From Dyadobacter arcticus (GTDB taxonomy: Bacteria > Bacteroidota > Bacteroidia > Cytophagales > Spirosomataceae): DNA of 64,000 nt. Positions 44,111 through 52,935 of the stretch are shown one piece after another (position 1 is the first letter of the stretch; every line of letters starts with the position of its first letter). The position numbers were made by a program, and so were the translations under genes. The notes below the pieces were generated by a model. The model made no database searches. It was not told the DNA's origin and was given only the letters and a program-made list of their open reading frames with translations. The DNA lies in NCBI RefSeq assembly GCF_011762185.1, contig NZ_JAASQJ010000002.1:1240001-1304000 (forward strand), in the 5' to 3' direction.

Positions 44111-46774
44111 TCATTTTTTAATCATTCTTTGAAGCTCATTCAACTTTAAAAGTGCTTCTATCGGCGAGAGGGTGTTTACATCAACAAGTGTCAACTTCTC
44201 TCTCAATTCTTCCAGGCGTGGGTCGGCAGGTTCAAAGATGCTAAGTTGAAAATTATTTTTCGGCACTTCCTTTATTCTTTGCTTGTGTTCATGTGCTACA
44301 TGATCTTTTTCAAGATGCTGCATAATTTCGCTTGCTCTCAACACAATTGGCTGTGGCATACCGGCCATTTGAGCCACATGTATCCCAAAGCTGTGCGCGC
44401 TGCCGCCCGGTTTTAGTTTACGTAGAAATATCACTTTGTTATCAACTTCTTTTACCGCCACATTGAAATTTTTAATCCTTGGGAAGTCCTCAGCGAGCTG
44501 GTTCAATTCGTGGTAATGCGTTGCAAAAAGGGTCTTTGGCTTGCAGGCATGCTGGTTATGCAAATATTCAGTGATGGCCCAGGCTATGGAAACGCCGTCA
44601 TAAGTGCTGGTTCCGCGTCCAATTTCGTCCATTAAGATCAGGCTGCGGTCACTGAGGTTGTTCAATATACTGGCTGTTTCAGTCATTTCCACCATGAAAG
44701 TACTTTCACCCCGGCTAAGATTATCGCTAGCACCTACCCTGGTAAAAATCTTGTCAACCAATCCAATTGAGGCTGACTTTGCCGGAACGTAACTTCCCAT
44801 TTGGGCCATAAGCACAATCAGGGCAGTTTGTCGAAGCAGTGCGGACTTACCGGCCATGTTAGGCCCGGTGATGATGATGATTTGTTGTGTGGAATCGTCA
44901 AGATATAAATCATTTGGGACGTAACTTTCGCCCAAAGGCAGCTGCTGCTCTATAACCGGATGCCGCCCGGCTTTAATATCCAATTCATTTCCCTCTGTCA
45001 TTACTGGCTTGACATAGTTGTTTTTGCGAGCTGTCACAGCAAAAGAACTTAGCGCATCGAGCGTCGAAATGATGGTTGCATTCTGCTGGATGCAGCCCAC
45101 ATATTCACCCGCCGTGGAAATAAGTTCACTGAAAATCCTGAATTCGATCACCGAGATCTTGTCCTCGGCATTCATGATCTTCTCTTCGTACTCTTTGAGT
45201 TCAGGGGTAATGTACCGCTCGGCGTTGACGAGCGTTTGCTTCCTGATCCAATCAACGGGGACTTTGCTTTGTTGGGAGTGGGTGACCTCCAGATAGTAGC
45301 CAAAAACTTTGTTGTAGGCGATTTTGAGCGAACCTATCCCGGTCCTTTCTATCTCACGGTTCTGAAGTTTCAGTAGGTAATCTTTGCCTTCATAGGAAAT
45401 TGCGTGCAATTCATCCAGCTCAGGATCGATACCGCTTTTGATCATCCTTCCCTGATTGGAAAGCACCGGAGCGTCCTCTCTTAATTCGTTATCAATCTTA
45501 TCGATCAAAAAAGTACACGGGTTCAGTTGATCTGCAAATTTCTTCAAGATGGCCAAAGCAGGAGCTAACGCTTTTTTCACTCCATCCTCTTTTGAAACTT
45601 TCGCTTCCTCCTCTTCTAATAGTTTTGACAAAATATCTTTAACGGGACCGATCTGTTTGAGCGATTTTTTCAACTGCACCAATTCTCTAGGATTGATCCT
45701 TCGAACTGCAACTTTGGAAATTAACCTTTCCAGATCACCGATTTGCTTCAAATACTGGATTACCGATTCGTGAAGATCTTCATGATTGATAAAATGCTCG
45801 ACTGTGTTGAGGCGCTCTTCAATAGGTAATTTGTCTTTTAAAGGTAATACCATCCATTTCCTCAGCATTCTGGCACCCATGGGCGTAACCGTTTGGTCCA
45901 GGATTTGGATAAGTGGCACGCCGCCTTCCTGCTGCGGGTAAACCAGTTCGAGGTTGCGTACTGTAAAGCGGTCCAGCCACACATATTTCTCTTCTTCCAG
46001 GCGGGTTATGCGGCTGATATGTGCAATCTCTTTGTGCTCGGTTTCCCGCAGATAATGCAGGATAACCCCTGCCGCAATGATACCCATTGGGAGCAATTCA
46101 ATGCCATATCCTTTGAGCGTAGTCGCCTGAAAATGCGTGATAAGCTGTTCGTACCCGTATTCGTATCCGAAACACCAATCTTCCAGCTGGAAAGTATGAT
46201 ATTTCCCTCCAAAAAGCTGATTGAATTCCTGCTTGTGTTTTTTACAGAATAGAACTTCGGCCGGACCAAATCCCTGCAACATTTTATCAACATAGGCAGC
46301 ATTGCCTTGGGATGTCATGAATTCCCCCGTAGAAATATCCAGAAAAGCCACGCCGTAAACTTCTCCTTCGCCCACATGAACAGCGGCGAGATAGTTATTT
46401 TTGCGAATGTCGAGGACATTGTCATTGTAGGAAACACCAGGTGTAACTAACTCGGTTACACCTCTCTTTACAATGCCTTTGGCGAGCGCGGGATCTTCAA
46501 GCTGGTCACAAATGGCGACGCGCTCTCCGGCCCGTACGAGTTTTGGAAGGTAATTATCGAGTGAATGATGTGGGAAACCAGCCAGTTCTTCATGCGCTCC
46601 GCCGTTGTTGCGGCGGGTGAGAACGATACCAAGAATTTTGGAAGCTCGTATCGCATCTTCCCCGAAAGTTTCGTAGAAATCCCCAACCCTGAAAAGCAGC
46701 AATGCTCCGGGGTACTTTGCTTTTATTTGGTTATATTGTTTGTTAAGCGGAGTTTCTTTGTATGCCTTTGCCAA
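44111..46774 (-). CDS. mutS: DNA mismatch repair protein MutS
   Basis: 887 residues. N-terminal mismatch-recognition domain with the Phe-x-Glu motif in GDFYETFGEDA. Connector, lever and clamp domains follow. The ABC-type ATPase domain has Walker A GPNMAGKS (about 637-644), RGESTFMVEM and Walker B LILMDEIGRGTSTYDG, then the helix-turn-helix dimerisation region. It recognises mispairs and recruits MutL. It has a complete C-terminus. The -7 box upstream suggests its own promoter; MFS may be co-transcribed. Confidence 0.98.
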   Translation of the reverse strand: MAKAYKETPLNKQYNQIKAKYPGALLLFRVGDFYETFGEDAIRASKILGIVLTRRNNGGAHEELAGFPHHSLDNYLPKLVRAGERVAICDQLEDPALAKGIVKRGVTELVTPGVSYNDNVLDIRKNNYLAAVHVGEGEVYGVAFLDISTGEFMTSQGNAAYVDKMLQGFGPAEVLFCKKHKQEFNQLFGGKYHTFQLEDWCFGYEYGYEQLITHFQATTLKGYGIELLPMGIIAAGVILHYLRETEHKEIAHISRITRLEEEKYVWLDRFTVRNLELVYPQQEGGVPLIQILDQTVTPMGARMLRKWMVLPLKDKLPIEERLNTVEHFINHEDLHESVIQYLKQIGDLERLISKVAVRRINPRELVQLKKSLKQIGPVKDILSKLLEEEEAKVSKEDGVKKALAPALAILKKFADQLNPCTFLIDKIDNELREDAPVLSNQGRMIKSGIDPELDELHAISYEGKDYLLKLQNREIERTGIGSLKIAYNKVFGYYLEVTHSQQSKVPVDWIRKQTLVNAERYITPELKEYEEKIMNAEDKISVIEFRIFSELISTAGEYVGCIQQNATIISTLDALSSFAVTARKNNYVKPVMTEGNELDIKAGRHPVIEQQLPLGESYVPNDLYLDDSTQQIIIITGPNMAGKSALLRQTALIVLMAQMGSYVPAKSASIGLVDKIFTRVGASDNLSRGESTFMVEMTETASILNNLSDRSLILMDEIGRGTSTYDGVSIAWAITEYLHNQHACKPKTLFATHYHELNQLAEDFPRIKNFNVAVKEVDNKVIFLRKLKPGGSAHSFGIHVAQMAGMPQPIVLRASEIMQHLEKDHVAHEHKQRIKEVPKNNFQLSIFEPADPRLEELREKLTLVDVNTLSPIEALLKLNELQRMIKK

Positions 46775-46801
46775 TAGAAGCTTTTTTAAACTGGGTATTT
46801 A

Positions 46802-46809
46802 CAAAATTA
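46802..46809 (-). promoter_or_regulatory. -7 box TAATTTTG for mutS
   Basis: Exact TAnnTTTG on the minus strand, 27 nt before the mutS start codon. Confidence 0.45.
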
Positions 46810-46865
46810 AGCCTTCTGTCCGGTTTGGCAAGAACACGTAAATCTTTTATCAATCGCCTTTTTGC

Positions 46866-47462
46866 TTATTCGTAAAACTGTTTTGCTTCTTCGGCCGTAA
46901 CTTCCCATACGTCCCCGGGTTTAGGAAAATTATCCTGTTTGTCGGCTAAAGAAATTTTTCCAATCGACCATCGTACAAGGCGTAGTGTGGGGAATCCAAC
47001 GCCAGCAGTCATTTTGCGAACCTGGCGGTTTTTCCCTTCGCGCAACGTCAGCGAAATCCAGGATGTGGGAATGCTTTTGCGGAAACGAATAGGCGGTTCC
47101 CTTTCCGGGAGAAATGGCTCATCAATCAAATGAGCATTAGCAGGTAATGTGATATATTTCTTTCCGTCAATTGCAATACTGACGCCCGCATTTAATATTT
47201 CGCAAGCCTCGTCTGTTGCTGCACCTTCCACCTGGACATAGTAAGTGCGGGTATGCTTGTTCCGGGGTTCTAGCAGCTTTGTTTTGAGGTAATTATCGTT
47301 TGTCAGCAGCAGCAAGCCTTCACTGTCCGTATCGAGGCGACCAACCGGGTAAATGTCTTTTTTAAAATCAACTCCGAGATCGGCCAATGTTGCGTGCTCG
47401 CCTTCACGGGTAAATTGTGAAAGCATGCCAAATGGCTTGTAGATTAGGAAGTATTGGAACAA
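46866..47462 (-). CDS. RsuA/RluE-type pseudouridine synthase
   Basis: 198 residues. Catalytic Asp in GRLDTDSEGLLLLTND, substrate loop KHTRTYYVQVEG, and the C-terminal LREGKNRQVRKMTAGVGFPTLRLVRW motif of the RsuA/RluB/E/F family. It starts directly with the catalytic domain (YFLIYKPFGMLSQF) and lacks an S4 domain, as RluE does. Converts uridine to pseudouridine in rRNA, most likely 23S (by family). Twelve nt after the Uma2 gene on the same strand. Confidence 0.9.
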   Translation of the reverse strand: MFQYFLIYKPFGMLSQFTREGEHATLADLGVDFKKDIYPVGRLDTDSEGLLLLTNDNYLKTKLLEPRNKHTRTYYVQVEGAATDEACEILNAGVSIAIDGKKYITLPANAHLIDEPFLPEREPPIRFRKSIPTSWISLTLREGKNRQVRKMTAGVGFPTLRLVRWSIGKISLADKQDNFPKPGDVWEVTAEEAKQFYE

Positions 47463-47474
47463 TGGAAAAAGTAC

Positions 47475-48080
47475 TTAACGAAATGATTTGTTTGTTTTCT
47501 CAACAACAGCTCCAAGATCCAATGTAAAGCCCGGCAACACAGGTTCGCCTGAAAGTATTATTTTAAGGCTATCGTAAACGACAACAGATTGATTCGGCTG
47601 GTATACGTAAACCTTTTTATCGAACCTATCTATCAGCCAGCCAAGACTGGTGCCAGTCTCGAGGTATTCATTCATTTTATCAAGCAAATATTTCAAATCA
47701 TCTGATTTGGAGCGGATTTCTATTACAAAATCCGGGTATATAAGAGCAAATTTCTCTTGCTGTTCTTTGGGTAATTGGTTCAAACGATCCTCCTGTATAT
47801 ATGACACGTCGGGAGACCGAACAGATCCATTAGGTAGCGTAAACCCAGTTGATGAGTCGAATACTTCACCCAATTGATTTTCTTTATTCCAAATTCCCAG
47901 CTCAATCAAAATTCTTGAATTAAAGCCTCCTGTAAATATTCCGGTTGGTGACATAACTATAATATTTCCATGCGAGTCCCTTTCGAACTCTAGTGTGTCA
48001 TTCATTTGGCAAAATTGAAAAAACTCCTCCTCGCTCATCAGGTCACCCATTTTCAAAGTCACTGGCATTTCAATGTTCAT
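47475..48080 (-). CDS. Uma2 family endonuclease-like protein (DUF820)
   Basis: 201 residues, PD-(D/E)XK fold. N-terminal MSEEEFFQFCQMNDTLEFERD, then the family strand SVRSPDVSYI with Asp, and the core PDFVIEIRSKSD with Glu and Lys, followed by DKMNEYLETGTSLGWLID. Uma2 genes are abundant in cyanobacteria and some Bacteroidota, often in many copies; their biological role is unsettled. Catalytic residues appear intact. No partner gene recognised. Confidence 0.88.
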   Translation of the reverse strand: MNIEMPVTLKMGDLMSEEEFFQFCQMNDTLEFERDSHGNIIVMSPTGIFTGGFNSRILIELGIWNKENQLGEVFDSSTGFTLPNGSVRSPDVSYIQEDRLNQLPKEQQEKFALIYPDFVIEIRSKSDDLKYLLDKMNEYLETGTSLGWLIDRFDKKVYVYQPNQSVVVYDSLKIILSGEPVLPGFTLDLGAVVEKTNKSFR

Positions 48081-48116
48081 AACCTAGTATTTGATTCTGC
48101 TTTGATCAAAAATACG

Positions 48117-48124
48117 AAAATTTA
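48117..48124 (-). promoter_or_regulatory. -7 box TATTTTTG for the Uma2 gene
   Basis: Exact TAnnTTTG on the minus strand, 36 nt upstream of the Uma2 start. It probably also serves the pseudouridine synthase gene. Confidence 0.4.
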
Positions 48125-48178
48125 TCAGGTGAAGAAAATAGCATTGCGATTTCCTGTGACTGGAAAACACCTGAAGGA

Positions 48179-48943
48179 TTACGCTATTTCCAGCCAAACC
48201 GGACAATGATCCGAATGTACTGCATCATTGTATTGCCTGCTGGCAATGATCCTGTCTTTCAGTGTATCTGCGACAGAGATGTAGTCGATGCGCCAGCCTT
48301 TGTTATTGGCTCTTGCGCCAGCGCGGTATGTCCACCAGGAGTATTGACGCAGGTCTGGGTTTTTGAAACGAAACGCGTCCGTGTAACCGCTTCCAAACCA
48401 TTTGGTCATCCATGCTCGCTCCTCCGGCAGAAAACCGGATGATTTTTTGTTTCTAAAGGGATCGTGAATGTCAATCTCGGTATGCGCAATATTATAATCG
48501 CCGCAAATAATGAGGTTAGGTCTTTCTTTTCGCAGTTCATTGACCCAATCATAGAAATCAGCCAGAAAACTCATCTTCACGGCCTGACGGATTTCTCCGC
48601 TTGTACCGGATGGAAAATAGCAGTTAAGCAATGTGATATCTCCAAAGTCGGCGCGCAAAACCCGCCCTTCCATGTCATATACAGGAATTGAGCAGCCAGC
48701 CCTCACCAGGTCGGGCTTTATTTTAGAAAATATCGCCACTCCGCTATATCCTTTCTTTTCAGCAGCATACCAGCCGACCATTTCGTAACCCAATGTTTCA
48801 AAACCGGAAAGATCCACCACATCCGGCGTGGCCTTTACTTCCTGAAAGCACAGCACATCCACTGATTTTGTGCTTAACCACTCGATCAGCCCATTTTTTA
48901 GCGCGGCGCGGATACCATTCAGATTATAGGTAAGTATTTGCAT
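48179..48943 (-). CDS. xth: Exodeoxyribonuclease III (AP endonuclease)
   Basis: 254 residues, EEP fold. Metal and catalytic motifs in order: LTYNLNGIRAAL (Asn7), CFQEVKA (Glu), GYSGVAIFSK, NLIICGDYNIAH (Asp/Asn), SSGFLPEERAW, WRIDYISV and the final SDHCPVWLE (Asp-His). Cuts 5' to abasic sites and removes 3' blocking groups in base excision repair. Lies 16 nt after the GT-C-like gene. Confidence 0.96.
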   Translation of the reverse strand: MQILTYNLNGIRAALKNGLIEWLSTKSVDVLCFQEVKATPDVVDLSGFETLGYEMVGWYAAEKKGYSGVAIFSKIKPDLVRAGCSIPVYDMEGRVLRADFGDITLLNCYFPSGTSGEIRQAVKMSFLADFYDWVNELRKERPNLIICGDYNIAHTEIDIHDPFRNKKSSGFLPEERAWMTKWFGSGYTDAFRFKNPDLRQYSWWTYRAGARANNKGWRIDYISVADTLKDRIIASRQYNDAVHSDHCPVWLEIA

Positions 48944-48959
48944 TAAGTGGAGGATTTAA

Positions 48960-50783
48960 TCAGTAAAGAGAAACTTGTTTTCCGGTATAAATGGATTTCC
49001 ATTGAGACACATTTGGAAACATAGCCCACGCTTTGTAATTGCCAGTTGGCAGCTTTGTTTTAAAAAGAGAATACGAATAATTGTTACTGTAATAAGTCCG
49101 CGTCTTCAGGAACTCCGTAAAGGAATTGGGTACCGGAACCGCAGGTAAGACAATGGTAATGGCTGGCGAGGCAAGAACAAAATATTTTGGCCTCTGTGAT
49201 ACATCTCCGTAACCCAGCTCAAAACGATAATATTTGGACATTACATTATTATCGGTGTTTCGGTACTTAAATGCAGCATTAAAATTTCCTTTGAATTTTG
49301 TGTCATCATCCGCTGTCTGGGCAATCAGCCTTTCCTGATCGGGGATGTTGTTGAATTGATAAAAATCACTTAATCCACTCTTTTCGAGGTTATTGATCAA
49401 ATCCTTCATCCTCGTTGGATGGTTCCAGAAAGGGATATCCCCAAATTTCTCTCCGGCAGTCAAAAAGGTTTTATAATTTTTCCAGAAATAGCTATCGATC
49501 ACCAGATCATCATGCAGCTTCCGCACCTGAACGATTGATAAATAGTAGCTTACGAAATTTAATAACAGAAAAGCCAACATTCCCAAACCGGCTACTGTGC
49601 GTTTTAAAAACTTATAATCTTTGGTAAAAATGATTAAACATACATAAGAAATTGCCAGTAATGCAATGCCAAAGATCATATATCTCCTGGAAAATATGTT
49701 TCCTCCGTACATGAGGTAATTGGTAAGTGGCCTGCTGATTACGAACATGGCGCCGGTACCCATGACAAACATCATAGCGCCCCACAAAAACCAATCACTC
49801 GAAACCAATGTCCTTTTAATAATGATCCGCAGGAACCATGAAATAAATAAAACAGCCATTCCGGCTCCCAATAGAACACAGCAGATCAAATCAGTGTAAA
49901 AAGTGGATGCTACTGGATGCCTGATGTCCAGATAGAGCGCATTTCCCCAGAAACCAAAAAGAGATATGAGATTGAATAATGGATGCTTCCATACTTTCTC
50001 ACCCGATGCCGGAATGATATAGTAGTCAAAAAGGAAGTAGAAGCAAATAATTGCAACAGCTGCGGCTACCCACCCGGACAACAGCTTATATCGTTTTTGA
50101 AAAAGCAGTAATGCTGCCCCAACAATCCAGGTTAGTAAGCCGCTGCCGCTGGTAAAAGTGGTAAGCAAAGCGGCAGTCAGACCTAAATAAAAGCCTTTAT
50201 CATCTCTTTTTCCAATACAGTACGCCGTCAAAAATGCGAAAAGGATTAATGGGGTATTTTGCAATGCGGCAATTCCCCAAGAAGCGTTTTCGAAATAAAC
50301 AAGGTTGAACAACACATATGGAATGGGTATGAAATAATACCAGGAGGCCTGTTCCTTTTTTAATGTACCGAATAACAGATAGGATATTCCGAGCAGGGAT
50401 AAATTTCCTAACAGAATCTGCGTCTTAATGTTGACCGTTCCTGTCAAAAAAACCATGATCAACATCACAATTCTTTCGAAAGCAAAACGGTGCTGATTGA
50501 CTTGTGAGAAGAGGATTTTCACACCGCTTATAAAATCAGGGGCGTGTTGAATATGGTATACGGATTCAAGCAAAACAAAATCGTCCGTATACGGAATATT
50601 GACGGTATGAGCGTCCAGAAGCAAATAAAAATAAACAATTGGAACGAGGATCAGGCCTAGCCCGGCACATTTCCTTAGGAGTTCCAATCGTTTAAAAAAA
50701 AATGAAGTGCAAAAAATCAGAAGCAGGACAATGACCAGTCCAAAATATTCAAATAAATGAGGGTTATCTAAAAATAGCTTCAA
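48960..50783 (-). CDS. Large polytopic membrane protein, GT-C glycosyltransferase-like
   Basis: 607 residues with about eleven membrane helices in the first 430 and a soluble C-terminal domain (about 430-607). The first periplasmic loop carries PYTDDFVLLE, an acidic pair placed as in GT-C transferases that use lipid-linked sugar donors. FERIVML and SGSGLLTW lie in later loops. The GT-C assignment rests on topology and that motif only. Sits between a lipoprotein gene and xth on one strand. Confidence 0.6.
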   Translation of the reverse strand: MKLFLDNPHLFEYFGLVIVLLLIFCTSFFFKRLELLRKCAGLGLILVPIVYFYLLLDAHTVNIPYTDDFVLLESVYHIQHAPDFISGVKILFSQVNQHRFAFERIVMLIMVFLTGTVNIKTQILLGNLSLLGISYLLFGTLKKEQASWYYFIPIPYVLFNLVYFENASWGIAALQNTPLILFAFLTAYCIGKRDDKGFYLGLTAALLTTFTSGSGLLTWIVGAALLLFQKRYKLLSGWVAAAVAIICFYFLFDYYIIPASGEKVWKHPLFNLISLFGFWGNALYLDIRHPVASTFYTDLICCVLLGAGMAVLFISWFLRIIIKRTLVSSDWFLWGAMMFVMGTGAMFVISRPLTNYLMYGGNIFSRRYMIFGIALLAISYVCLIIFTKDYKFLKRTVAGLGMLAFLLLNFVSYYLSIVQVRKLHDDLVIDSYFWKNYKTFLTAGEKFGDIPFWNHPTRMKDLINNLEKSGLSDFYQFNNIPDQERLIAQTADDDTKFKGNFNAAFKYRNTDNNVMSKYYRFELGYGDVSQRPKYFVLASPAITIVLPAVPVPNSFTEFLKTRTYYSNNYSYSLFKTKLPTGNYKAWAMFPNVSQWKSIYTGKQVSLY

Positions 50784-50813
50784 AATCTGGCAAAAATGTT
50801 TGTTGGGCTAGAA

Positions 50814-51446
50814 CTACCGCGTCCCTGAAACCATCTGGCTTGTAATGTCCTTTTCGAAAGTGATGTAGCCGGGATAGTTGACCTGCTTTCCTGCAATGTC
50901 AAGGGTAGGTCTTACCTTCACTGTAAACTTTGTGGGCTTCGCATCTGACTTACCGGTCAATGACATGATCATATTTACGAATTGATCACGCGTTTTATCG
51001 TTTGTAAGCAGTTGATATGCATTTGCACTAAGTCTTACAGGGACCCGTGTTTTGCCTGTTCCTGGTAAAACTTCTATCAGTTGGTTCAGATAGCCATTAA
51101 ATATCTCACTTTCCGAAAGCAAAACTTTATATTCAAGCTGATTGATCGCTGCACGCTTTTTGGTGGGATTTGTAATATCCACATTAACCCTAAGGTCTAA
51201 TGGCACATTTTTCCTCAGCAGTCCGAGCGCAAGTCCGGGATATTTGGCCAGCTCAAAATCGCTGAAACTTTTGATATTTTTAAATTCCCTAACATCAATT
51301 CCAGCCAGGTATACACTGTCAACGGAACCGATATCATATTTACAATCCCCGAATGTTTTAGCCTCAGATACCTGACGGCCCACGCCACAACCGGTCAGCA
51401 CCACCACAACCAGCATTATCGCCGCAATACAAATGTTCTTTTTCAT
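50814..51446 (-). CDS. LEA-like lipoprotein
   Basis: 210 residues. Lipoprotein signal with lipobox LTGC (Cys20). The mature part looks like a single LEA type 2 / WHy beta-sandwich (LRVNVDITNPTKKRAAINQLEYKVLL is the diagnostic strand pair with the NP motif). Such domains sit at membranes and bind hydrophobic or envelope partners. First gene of a probable lipoprotein - GT-C - xth run. Its promoter box lies almost on its start codon. Confidence 0.75.
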   Translation of the reverse strand: MKKNICIAAIMLVVVVLTGCGVGRQVSEAKTFGDCKYDIGSVDSVYLAGIDVREFKNIKSFSDFELAKYPGLALGLLRKNVPLDLRVNVDITNPTKKRAAINQLEYKVLLSESEIFNGYLNQLIEVLPGTGKTRVPVRLSANAYQLLTNDKTRDQFVNMIMSLTGKSDAKPTKFTVKVRPTLDIAGKQVNYPGYITFEKDITSQMVSGTR

Positions 51447-51448
51447 TC

Positions 51449-51456
51449 CAAAGTTA
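51449..51456 (-). promoter_or_regulatory. -7 box TAACTTTG next to the LEA-like lipoprotein start
   Basis: Exact TAnnTTTG on the minus strand ending 2 nt before the ATG at 51446, the same tight geometry as at 4679 and 40127. Confidence 0.35.
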
Positions 51457-51528
51457 TTTTTCGCAAGTTAAACAGTAGGTACCAGAACGCATACTGTGTT
51501 TGAGGATTATTACTTTCCAGCTATATTT

Positions 51529-51560
51529 TTTGCAAGCCTTCGCACAAGCATCTACATTTG
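51529..51560 (+). promoter_or_regulatory. Bacteroidota promoter, both boxes, for the DUF4494 gene
   Basis: TTTG at 51529-51532 (-33 box) and TACATTTG at 51553-51560 (-7 box), 20 nt apart, the classical spacing. The -7 box ends 28 nt before the start codon. Best promoter in the window. Confidence 0.65.
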
Positions 51561-51588
51561 CAGACTTTATTTAACAACACAATTTATT

Positions 51589-52095
51589 ATGGCGAGCTGG
51601 TATTTAGGAAAGATTCGGTATCAAAAAGAGGATGAAGCGGGAAGTCTCAAAACGATTAATGAGGTGTACCTGGTGGATGCTGTTTCTTACACAGAATCCG
51701 AAGCGAGGTTATACAAACAGATCGTTACCGGCGCCAGCGATTTCAGCGTTAGCAGTATCACGAGGATGCGTTTGGCCGATTTATTTGCGTATGAAGCGGG
51801 CGAACAATGGTTTAAAGCAAAGGTAATTTACTTTTCGGTGGACGAGAAAAGCGGTAAGGAAAAAAAGATCGTCAATTATATGTTGGTCAACGCTGACGGC
51901 ATTCAGCAGGCACTCGACCGGATCAACGAGAGCATGCGAAACTTCCTGATCCCATACGAAACCACTGATATTAACCTCACTCCAATCCTGGATGTTTTCC
52001 CCTATACAGCGGAGGAAGAGGAAGCTGTTATTCCAGACAATATGAGACCACTTTCGGAATTAAAAGCAGAACGGGCCGCCGCAGAAATGGCATGA
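51589..52095 (+). CDS. DUF4494 domain protein
   Basis: 168 residues from ATG 51589, where the family sequence MASWYLGKIRYQKEDEAG begins. The open frame extends upstream, but that part contains the promoter. Conserved YxVDAVSYTEAEARLYK-type helix, LADLFAYEAGEQWFKAKVIYFSVDEK and NYMLVNADGIQQAL. Cytoplasmic, no known activity; the family is widespread in Bacteroidota. Monocistronic with its own promoter and terminator. Confidence 0.9.
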   Translation: MASWYLGKIRYQKEDEAGSLKTINEVYLVDAVSYTESEARLYKQIVTGASDFSVSSITRMRLADLFAYEAGEQWFKAKVIYFSVDEKSGKEKKIVNYMLVNADGIQQALDRINESMRNFLIPYETTDINLTPILDVFPYTAEEEEAVIPDNMRPLSELKAERAAAEMA

Positions 52096-52097
52096 TG

Positions 52098-52130
52098 AAA
52101 AATCCGGTTTCTCTGAAACCGGATTTTTTT
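52098..52130. terminator. Bidirectional intrinsic terminator
   Basis: Fourteen-bp stem (52098-52111 with 52115-52128), 3-nt loop, A-rich left and T-rich right. It serves the DUF4494 gene and the convergent gene, whose stop codon overlaps its right end. Confidence 0.93.
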
Positions 52131-52872
52131 AATCATTCACTTTAATCTCCTTGTAGACTTTGGTAACCACCAACATTGGCTCACGAACAACTTCAGTTAG
52201 TTTTAGTATCAAGTCTTTAGCATTGATTTCCGAAAGCAATTGATTGGGTGTCAGCAAATGCATATAGTCAAAGGAAATGGGAAGGCTCACTGCTGACTCC
52301 ACAAATTCCAGGCCGTAGAGCGGGTATATGCTGAATGGCGTTTTGGTAAGCCAAATCTTATCTTTCACATTTGAAGTGGCATAAGCTAAATCATATTCCA
52401 GGCTCTCCAAACCAAAATCGGTTCGTTTGTTGCCGGTTGGAATGCAATAAGTGTCAAAATCTTCTTTATGCTGGGCTTTTGCCTCCGCGTCTGGCTTTAA
52501 TTCCTTTACTACCTCATTGATCCTAATCTTCTTGCCGTCCTCATCTGTTCCGCAAAAAATGTATTTGCCGTCGGGAAAACCAATTACAAAATCAAAAGAT
52601 TTGCCGCCCTCTCCATAGCTGCTTTCCTTTTTAAAACACATCGCGCCAGTCACAGGATCGACATATATCTTTATTTTTCCGTTTGTTTTTTCTGCTTTAT
52701 TCTGATAATCAAAAATCAATGCGTGACTAAAATAGTATTGGCCCTTTTCAGGTTTCCACTGCGTTGCCCTTTGCTTATCAGCAACAATCTTGCTGATTAC
52801 CTGTGCAAAACCGCATTGTGGAATAGCCAAAAAAGCCAAGACCACGACCAAATAAAATGAGTCCCTTTTCAT
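52129..52872 (-). CDS. Exported protein of unknown function
   Basis: 247 residues from the ATG at 52870-52872, where the signal peptide starts (MKRDSFYLVVVLAFLAIPQCGFA, then QVI). The mature part is beta-rich with charged loops (GQYYFSHALIFDYQNK, IYVDPVTGAMCFKKESS, FDFVIGFPDGKYIFCGTDEDGKK). No known family. Follows the OmpA-domain gene by 63 nt on the same strand, so it may work with it in the periplasm. Confidence 0.65.
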   Translation of the reverse strand: MKRDSFYLVVVLAFLAIPQCGFAQVISKIVADKQRATQWKPEKGQYYFSHALIFDYQNKAEKTNGKIKIYVDPVTGAMCFKKESSYGEGGKSFDFVIGFPDGKYIFCGTDEDGKKIRINEVVKELKPDAEAKAQHKEDFDTYCIPTGNKRTDFGLESLEYDLAYATSNVKDKIWLTKTPFSIYPLYGLEFVESAVSLPISFDYMHLLTPNQLLSEINAKDLILKLTEVVREPMLVVTKVYKEIKVND

Positions 52873-52935
52873 GATTGCATCTGTTGATAACCTGTGCAAT
52901 CTAAAAAGAGACTCATTAAAATTCTAAAACAACCT

